Assembly: GCA_018263655.1 (NCBI GenBank) | Contig: JAANWY010000320.1 | Span: forward strand, 1 to 9,912 | Reading direction: 5' to 3' | From: Anaerolineales bacterium | GTDB lineage: Bacteria > Chloroflexota > Anaerolineae > Epilineales > JAANWY01 | Length of the DNA: 9,912 nucleotides | In this document: piece by piece, positions 5,236-9,912 of the stretch | Position numbering within the stretch: the stretch's first letter is position 1 | Layout: each line of letters starts with the position of its first letter | Program-made: the position numbers and the translations under genes | The notes under the pieces: generated by a model | Told to the model about the DNA's origin: nothing | What the model saw: the letters and a program-made list of their open reading frames with translations, nothing else | Databases searched by the model: none

Positions 5236-6681
5236 CTACTGTTGGCGTTCTGCCAGGATCGTCTCGACTTGCTCTTGCAGCCACTCGGCGGCGGTCTCAG
5301 GCGTCATGGTGCCTTCAAGCGCAATGTTGCTGATGGCTTGCGGGATGAGCAGCCGGCCTTCGATGTCACCGATGACGGCGCGCTGTGTGGCGTCGTAGTC
5401 GGGCCGGAAGAGCCAGCGCTGCATGGACTCGAAGCCGTTGGCGATCTGCTCAAGCGTCTCGGGCGAGTATTCCTGGAAGTAGGGGCTGAGGTCTTTCCAG
5501 CCGTCCACCGCGCTCTTCAGTACGGGGACCTTGCCGAAAGGAGCCAGAGCCAGGACGTCCTGGTAGTTCTGGCTGGTCAGGAACCACTCGGCCACTTTCT
5601 GGGCCTCGGGGTCGGCGCCCTTCGGGATGGACGGCGCCAATAACTGGCCGTAGGATGCCGAGCCATTTGGCCCCTCCATCTGGGGTGCGAAGCCGGTCTT
5701 CTCCGGCAGGCCCTCCACATCGATCTGGACCTGGCCGCCGCCCTCCATACCGGAGCCCTCGACCAAGTCGTCCATGATGTAGGTGCTGTAGAACAGCATG
5801 CCCGACTGATCGAGCTCATAGGCCTCGCGGGCGCCGCGCCAGTACTGCGGGCCAGGCATTGCGCAATCCTGCAGGCCGGCGTAGAACGCCAGCGCCTCGA
5901 TCATCTCGGGCGTGTTCATGGTGACGTTGCCCTCGGCGTCGAAAGGCCAGGCGTCGTTCGACATGGCGACTTGCTCGAAGACCTGGTGCGGGTAGTTCTG
6001 GCCCGGGTCGGTGGCAAGCGTGAGGGCGTACAGCAGGTTGCCCGTGCCCGGCAGCCCCTCGCAGGCGGCCTTGATATCGTCCCAGGCGACCGGCGCGGGG
6101 AGGCCGGCCTCGTCGAACATGTCCTGACGATACCAGATGGCCTGGATCCAGCCGTCGTAGGGGATGGCGGCGTACTGGCCGGTAGCGGGATCGGTGACCA
6201 TCTTCAGCGGGCCGGCGCGGAAGTCGTCCTCGCCGAGGCTGCCGATCACGGCTGCGGCGGCGTCCTCGTCCAGAATCTCATCCGCAGCGAAAGCGGCGAC
6301 GCGCTCGATGCCCATGCGGATGATGTCGGGCGGGCGGTTGGCAGCCAGCGCGGTCGCGATGCGCTGGGAAACGCCGGCCTCCTCGATCGGCACGATGCGG
6401 ACCTCGATCGCGGGGTTTTCTGCCATGAAGCGCTTGGCAACCGCCTCGTACACGTTGACGCGATCTTCCTCGTTGTCCGTGGTCCAGAATTCGACGACAG
6501 TTCGCTCCTCAGGCGGGACCACCACCTCTTTCTCGACGATCTTCTCGACCTCTTTCTCGACAACGACTGTCTCTTTCACGACTTTCTCGACTTCACGAAC
6601 CTCGGGCGCGGGCTGCGCGCAGGCTGCCAGTACGCCCAGGATCATGACGATGGCCAGAAGTGTGAGTATCCTCTTTGTCAT
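5236..6681 (-). CDS. Sugar ABC transporter substrate-binding lipoprotein
   Basis: The protein has 481 residues and belongs to the family 1 (MalE-like) solute-binding proteins. A lipoprotein signal at residues 1-20 ends in the lipobox LAAC, so Cys21 would be lipidated and anchor the protein outside the membrane. Residues 29-57 form a Val/Glu/Lys repeat linker (VEKVVKETVVVEKEVEKIVE and on), a tether style common in Chloroflexota binding proteins. The binding fold begins with TVVEFWTTDNEEDRVNVYEA and contains RIATALAANRPPDIIRMG near 110, then the usual GWIQAIWYRQDMFDEAGLP segment near 180. Trp/Tyr-rich stretches suit a carbohydrate ligand, but the exact sugar cannot be read. A strong ribosome site AAGGAGG (6691-6697) stands nine bases before the start. 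The gene follows the lacI-type regulator by 136 bases with no terminator between, so read-through from the operator-bearing promoter is likely. Confidence 0.93.
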   Translation of the reverse strand: MTKRILTLLAIVMILGVLAACAQPAPEVREVEKVVKETVVVEKEVEKIVEKEVVVPPEERTVVEFWTTDNEEDRVNVYEAVAKRFMAENPAIEVRIVPIEEAGVSQRIATALAANRPPDIIRMGIERVAAFAADEILDEDAAAAVIGSLGEDDFRAGPLKMVTDPATGQYAAIPYDGWIQAIWYRQDMFDEAGLPAPVAWDDIKAACEGLPGTGNLLYALTLATDPGQNYPHQVFEQVAMSNDAWPFDAEGNVTMNTPEMIEALAFYAGLQDCAMPGPQYWRGAREAYELDQSGMLFYSTYIMDDLVEGSGMEGGGQVQIDVEGLPEKTGFAPQMEGPNGSASYGQLLAPSIPKGADPEAQKVAEWFLTSQNYQDVLALAPFGKVPVLKSAVDGWKDLSPYFQEYSPETLEQIANGFESMQRWLFRPDYDATQRAVIGDIEGRLLIPQAISNIALEGTMTPETAAEWLQEQVETILAERQQ

Positions 6682-6773
6682 TGTAAAACTCCTCCTTCAG
6701 TGAATGTTTGGTGAAAGTGTTTGCCTTTCCCGGTAGGTTGACGTTCGGAAGATTGATGTATGCTGACTCACCT

Positions 6774-6820
6774 CCTTTGGTGACTTCACCTTTTGGTGGC
6801 TTCACCTTTTGGTGGCTTCA
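6774..6820 (-). repeat. Three 15/16-bp tandem repeats at the end of the regulator gene
   Basis: On the plus strand the unit CCTTTTGGTGGCTTCA is present at 6789-6804 and 6805-6820, preceded by a 15-base variant at 6774-6788. On the coding (minus) strand each unit contains GGTG and CACC around AAGC, so each can form a small hairpin. The first unit supplies the TGA stop codon of the regulator gene. A GGAGG lies just beyond, but no start codon follows it at a useful distance. Function is unknown. Confidence 0.8.
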
Positions 6821-7858
6821 ACCTACGCTGATCGTGGCGCTGCTCGCCGCCGGCGCACTCGACTGTCGCACGATCAGCGTCGGCTCAAGGATTACGTGTC
6901 GACGCTTCAGGGGACCACCTCGAATCAAATCAACCAGCACCTGACACACCATTTCCCCAATGCGATAAATCGGTTGCCGGACAGTGGTCAGTGGCGGATG
7001 GGAGTGTTCCGCGAGGGGGATATCGTCAAACCCCGTAACGGCTACATCTTTGCCCACTTCGAAGCCGTGGGCTTGGACGGTCGCCATGGCGCCCAGGGCC
7101 ATCAGGTCATTGCTGGCCATGATGGCCGTCGGTGTTTCTGGGAGGTCGAGCAGGCGCCGGGCGGCCCGCCGGCCACTTCGCTGACTGAGGTCACCCTCGA
7201 CGATCAGGCCGTCATCGACCGGCAAATTGTTCTCTCGCATTGTGTCGGTGTAGCCTCGGAGCCGTTCATGGCCGAACATCAGGTCTTGGTCAGCGGCGAT
7301 GAAGGCGATTCTGCGGTGACCGTGGTCGATGAGATGTTGGGTGGCCCGGGCGATGCCGGCGCGCCCGTCTTCGTCGACAAAAGGGAAATTGCCGTTGCAC
7401 TCTGTTCGACCGAAGGCAACGAAGGGGAAGTGCTGTTCTAGCAGGTAGCTGATGCGTGAGTCGTGCCGGCGGGTTCTGACAACCAGGAGTCCGTCCACAC
7501 GCTTCCCGCGGACAAACCGGCGGTAGACGTCGAGTTCGCCGGGGCCGGCTGAGTGTGTGGAGACTAGCAGATCGTAGCCTTGCGCGCTAGCTTCGTTGCC
7601 AATGCCGGCTAGAAACTCCGTGAAAAACGGGTCTGAGAAACGTGGTCCTGTCGTGGGGATGATGAAGCCCAACGTGTCGGTCCGTTGACGTTGTAGGTGC
7701 TGAGCAGTGATGTTGGGGTGATAGCCCAGTCTTTCAGCCGTCTCGCAAATCGTCCGCCTGGTTTTGGGGCTGACATCGTCGTAATCGTTGAGAGCCCGCG
7801 AGACTGTGGTGACCGAGTACCCGGTTTCCTGAGCGATGTCTCTAAGCGTGACCGGCAT
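6818..7858 (-). CDS. LacI-family transcriptional repressor
   Basis: The protein has 346 residues, the standard LacI length. Residues 1-25 are the helix-turn-helix (VTLRDIAQETGYSVTTVSRA), followed by the conserved NDYDDVSPKTRRTICETAERLGYHPN and the hinge helix ITAQHLQRQRTDTLGF at about 49-65. The rest is a periplasmic-binding-protein-like sensor domain. It includes the FVDEDGRAG turn near 165, the GHRRIAFI strand near 183, TAIMASNDLMALGAM near 243 and VTGFDDIPLAEHSHPPLTTV near 273, which are typical ligand and dimer-contact regions. It probably represses the sugar uptake genes and itself until a ligand binds. Two AAACGTTT operators sit in its own promoter. The ribosome site (GAGAAGG, close to ATG) is weak. 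It is transcribed in the same direction as the binding-protein and permease genes and heads the locus. The inducer is unknown. Confidence 0.94.
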   Translation of the reverse strand: MPVTLRDIAQETGYSVTTVSRALNDYDDVSPKTRRTICETAERLGYHPNITAQHLQRQRTDTLGFIIPTTGPRFSDPFFTEFLAGIGNEASAQGYDLLVSTHSAGPGELDVYRRFVRGKRVDGLLVVRTRRHDSRISYLLEQHFPFVAFGRTECNGNFPFVDEDGRAGIARATQHLIDHGHRRIAFIAADQDLMFGHERLRGYTDTMRENNLPVDDGLIVEGDLSQRSGRRAARRLLDLPETPTAIMASNDLMALGAMATVQAHGFEVGKDVAVTGFDDIPLAEHSHPPLTTVRQPIYRIGEMVCQVLVDLIRGGPLKRRHVILEPTLIVRQSSAPAASSATISVG

Positions 7859-7931
7859 TGGCCTTCTCTTCGTCGAGCAACCGCTCTCTAGTGTTTCAGG
7901 TCTTCGCAGAAGCGGCAGTAGTGGGTGGGGG

Positions 7932-7945
7932 CCGAAACGTTTTGG
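7932..7945. promoter_or_regulatory. LacI-type operator O1 (downstream of transcription start)
   Basis: CCGAAACGTTTTGG has the AAACGTTT core with a central CG, typical of LacI-family operators. It lies about five to eighteen bases beyond the predicted start of the minus-strand transcript, so bound repressor would block initiation or early elongation. Its reverse-facing partner at 7965-7978 matches it at 13 of 14 positions. Confidence 0.82.
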
Positions 7946-7956
7946 AAACTGGCAAT

Positions 7957-7985
7957 ATTATAATCTAAAACGTTTCGGTTGTCAA
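7957..7985 (-). promoter_or_regulatory. Perfect-consensus sigma-70-type promoter of the regulator/sugar locus
   Basis: On the minus strand TTGACA (7985-7980) and TATAAT (7962-7957) are both exact consensus hexamers, separated by exactly 17 bases. Transcription should start near 7950, giving a leader of about 90 bases before the regulator ATG at 7858. The spacer contains operator O2, and O1 lies just after the start. A strong promoter held by two operators fits a repressed, inducible, autoregulated locus. The plus strand has a chance TATAAT at 7959-7964 without a matching upstream hexamer. Confidence 0.88.
7965..7978. promoter_or_regulatory. LacI-type operator O2 (inside promoter spacer)
   Basis: CTAAAACGTTTCGG contains the same AAACGTTT core as O1, in the opposite orientation. 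It lies between the -35 and -10 hexamers, where bound repressor would exclude RNA polymerase. Its centre is 33 bp from the centre of O1, close to three helical turns, so both sites face nearly the same side of the DNA. Confidence 0.82.
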
Positions 7986-8146
7986 CAGACAAATTCCCTG
8001 GAGTTTCCCCATAAGTCCAACGCCAAAGTATACAGGGCCAAACACCCAAGACCTGAAACAAGTTTCAGCCTCCTGGACGCCGCAAGGCGTAGCCGCTCCG
8101 TGCTTTCCTGTTCATCGGCGACTATCACCCGCCACCAAATGCAAAC

Positions 8147-8180
8147 GACCCGGACCGAGCGATTTCGCTCGGTCCGGGTC
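8147..8180 (-). terminator. Hairpin terminator-like structure after the reductase gene
   Basis: GACCCGGACCGAGCG (8147-8161) pairs perfectly with 8166-8180 around an ATTT loop, a 15-bp GC-rich stem. It begins 41 bases beyond the reductase stop codon. On the minus strand it is followed by GTTTGCATTTGG, a modest T-rich tail. This fits a rho-independent terminator with an imperfect tail, or an RNA 3'-end stem. It would separate the reductase transcript from the downstream lacI-type locus. Confidence 0.68.
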
Positions 8181-8221
8181 ACTTCGGTTTGAGCAGAGGT
8201 CAGCCGGCTCCATAGCGCAGC

Positions 8222-9718
8222 TTACTCACGGGCTTCGACCATCACCGGCTCCAACTCGCGCAACGTCTGCACTGCCGGCCGCGGTAACTGCGCCGCCTCG
8301 ACCAGGCGCGGCACGATGGCCTCCCAGTGAACGGCCATCACGTGCATGCCGGCAATCCCGGGCGTTGCCTTCAGCTTCTCGATCATCTCCAGCGCGATGG
8401 CCACGCCCTCTTCTTGCTGGCCTTCCTTGTCGCCGGCTTCGTCCATCCGCCGCACGATCTCGTCGGGGATGACGACGCCGGGCACTTCCTCGGCCATGAA
8501 GTGGGCGGCGCGCGCGCTCTTCAGCGGGATCAGGCCGGCCAGGACGTAGACCTTGTCCAGGAGGTTGCGCTTGTCGGCCGCTTCCAGCCATTCCCTGAAC
8601 CCATCGTAGTCAAAGATGGGCTGGGTCTGGATGAACTGGGCGCCGGCGTTGATCTTCTTCTCCAGGCGAAGGGCCTCGTACTTCGGTGGCGCGCCGAAGG
8701 GCGAAGCGGCTGCACCCAGAAAGAACTCGGGGCGGTGCTTGATGTTGCGCCCGTCCAGGTACCTGCCCTCGTCCCGCATGCGGCGCAGCATCCACAACAT
8801 CTGGATGGCATCCATGTCGAACTGGTCCGGTGTCGGCATGGGCGACGGTCCGAAGCTCTGGTGGTCGCCACTGAGACAGAGGATGTTGTGGATACCGAGG
8901 CCGGCCGCGCCCATGGCGTCAGATTCAATGACGACGCGCGTGCGGTCGCGGGCTTGGAGCTGCATCACGGGTTCGATGCCGGCCTCCATGCAGATTTTGC
9001 TGGACGCCATGCTGCCCATGCGGGGCGATGCCGACGCGTTGTCGGTGAAATTGGCGGCACTCACGTACTCTTGAAGCCAGCCGACTTTCTTGTGGATGAC
9101 GTGCTGCGCGACGCTCAACGGCGGTGCGATCTCGGCGGTGGTGACGAACTGGCCGGTGCGCAGGTTGGCTTCCAGGACCGAGATGGGCTGCTCATAGGTC
9201 GGCGGGTGGTACTCGGCGTCGCCCTCCCACCAATCGGGCTGGCGCAGGTTGTAGAAGAACTGCTCCCAGTCTGCGTCGAACTTCTCTCTGTTCAGGAGAA
9301 AGTCCAGGGGGCGCGGGCCTTCGTCCCACTCGCGCCACTTCTGGACCGTGTCGATCCAGGTTTCTCGGCCGGCACGGTTACCATCGATGGGAGCGTTGAT
9401 CTCCAACAGGCTGCCGAGCCGGCCCATTTCTTCGGCGCGTTCGTAGATCTGGTGCCACGTGCATGGGCGCGAAGGATCGACCTCGCAGCGGTCCGGGCTG
9501 GCGCCACCACAGAGCCCGTTGCGCAAGCCCTTGGGACACGTCATGGGGCAGACAAAGGCTGTCTCCTGCAGGATACAGTTGCCGCACATGCGGCAACCGA
9601 AAAGCGCGCCCTTGATTGTCTGCTCGAAGGCGGTGAAGGCGCGCTCGGGTAAAGACTCATCGTCCCGCCGAACGGGATGGAAGGGGAGTTGGTAACGTCG
9701 CGGCGAAAAGACTGACAT
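8222..9718 (-). CDS. metF: Methylenetetrahydrofolate reductase, MetV-MetF fusion
   Basis: The protein has 498 residues, much longer than the roughly 300 of stand-alone MetF. Residues about 38-90 form a cysteine-rich MetV-like domain with Cys at 42, 45, 48, 57, 61, 70, 78 and 86 (GCRMCGNCILQETAFVCPMT then CPKGLRNGLCGG), likely binding a metal or Fe-S cluster. A linker of about 90 residues leads to a flavin-dependent reductase barrel at about 180-480. Its motifs are TAEIAPP with catalytic-type Glu196, NFTDNASASPRMGSMASS, QARDRTR (255-261), GAAGLGIHNILCLSGDHQ with Asp285, and AGAQFIQTQPIFDYDGF. The reaction interconverts methylene- and methyl-tetrahydrofolate, for methionine synthesis or the methyl branch of a Wood-Ljungdahl-type path. 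In acetogens MetV and MetF are separate interacting subunits, so the fusion hints at an unusual electron donor. AGGAGG at 9731-9736 is 12 bases from the ATG, rather far. There are no folate-gene neighbours in view. Confidence 0.9.
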   Translation of the reverse strand: MSVFSPRRYQLPFHPVRRDDESLPERAFTAFEQTIKGALFGCRMCGNCILQETAFVCPMTCPKGLRNGLCGGASPDRCEVDPSRPCTWHQIYERAEEMGRLGSLLEINAPIDGNRAGRETWIDTVQKWREWDEGPRPLDFLLNREKFDADWEQFFYNLRQPDWWEGDAEYHPPTYEQPISVLEANLRTGQFVTTAEIAPPLSVAQHVIHKKVGWLQEYVSAANFTDNASASPRMGSMASSKICMEAGIEPVMQLQARDRTRVVIESDAMGAAGLGIHNILCLSGDHQSFGPSPMPTPDQFDMDAIQMLWMLRRMRDEGRYLDGRNIKHRPEFFLGAAASPFGAPPKYEALRLEKKINAGAQFIQTQPIFDYDGFREWLEAADKRNLLDKVYVLAGLIPLKSARAAHFMAEEVPGVVIPDEIVRRMDEAGDKEGQQEEGVAIALEMIEKLKATPGIAGMHVMAVHWEAIVPRLVEAAQLPRPAVQTLRELEPVMVEARE

Positions 9719-9912
9719 GGTTGACAGATGCCTCCTCGGGAAGGGTTTGAGCTTGACCGACTTACTAGATTTGTTAGGTCTTTAACACAATTAGGCCTTA
9801 ATTTGGACTTTGGACAAATTACCTGGACATAAAACAGCGACTTTGCTTCAAATAGAGCCTCTCCCAGGGTAAAAGCGAGTTATTTTGCCTTTCAGCCGGC
9901 TTACGGATATTA
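9719..9912 (-). promoter_or_regulatory. AT-rich upstream region of the reductase gene
   Basis: About 190 bases before the reductase start are clearly richer in A and T (especially 9760-9835) than the coding DNA. TTGTCC at 9818-9813 (minus strand) with TAATTG 18 bases on is the best promoter-like pair I can see, and it is weak. A near-palindrome AATTAGGCCTTAATT lies at 9789-9803. I see no riboswitch of a class I can recognise and no gene on either strand up to the window end. Confidence 0.35.

Larger units (their letters stand above)
7893..8059. repeat. 12-bp inverted repeat bracketing the promoter region
   Basis: GTTTCAGGTCTT (7893-7904) is perfectly complementary to AAGACCTGAAAC (8048-8059). 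The arms flank the promoter and operators with 143 bases between. The right arm merges into a second palindrome, CTGAAACAAGTTTCAG (8053-8068). The palindromes could be extra protein-binding sites or repeat remnants. A small hairpin ACGCC-GCAA-GGCGT (8077-8090) follows. I see no gene between 7859 and 8221. Confidence 0.6.

Noticed and set aside
6593..6805. Minus-strand frame across the regulator-binding protein gap with an SD-like GGAGG
   Set aside because: It begins within the tandem repeats, has no start codon properly spaced from the GGAGG, and overlaps the binding-protein signal peptide in the wrong frame.
8327..9652. Long open frame (441 codons) on the plus strand opposite the reductase gene
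   Set aside because: It is the mirror of a well-supported high-GC gene. Its translation has no recognisable motifs, and stop-free antisense frames are expected at this base composition.

Overview
The window looks like chromosomal DNA from a high-GC bacterium, most likely a member of the Chloroflexota (Anaerolineae/Caldilineae-like). I infer this from gene style only: a sugar-binding lipoprotein with a long Glu/Lys/Val-rich linker after its lipobox, a fused MetV-MetF type methylenetetrahydrofolate reductase, and many palindromic dispersed repeats between genes. No rRNA, tRNA, CRISPR array or transposase gene was found.

Layout. 1-2272, plus strand: a palindromic repeat element, a PIG-L/LmbE-type deacetylase, an unrecognised 172-residue protein and a DoxX-like membrane protein. 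2330-3338, plus strand: gene remnants. A second copy of the repeat seen near the window start sits on the 5' end of a c-type cytochrome gene that has no secretion signal. The cytochrome gene runs, out of frame, into the 3' two-thirds of an Rrf2-type iron-sulfur regulator gene. 3339-3809: no gene, only nested palindromes and tandem duplications. 3810-7985, minus strand: a sugar ABC uptake locus in the order lacI-type regulator, binding lipoprotein, one MalF-type permease. It starts from a perfect-consensus promoter carrying two LacI-type operators. The second permease and the ATPase are not next to it; the locus ends at the repeat field. 8147-9912, minus strand: the reductase, a terminator-like hairpin after it, and an AT-rich upstream region.

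How it works together (inference): the LacI-type regulator probably represses its own promoter and, by read-through, the binding protein and permease, with relief by a sugar or derived ligand. The permease needs a partner permease and an ATPase encoded elsewhere. The reductase serves one-carbon (folate) metabolism and appears unrelated to the sugar locus. The most unusual signal is a pair of equal-length 66-bp hairpin repeats (29-94 and 2330-2395). Their outer flanks share one orientation, while the 16-base interior between the arms is inverted in one copy relative to the other.
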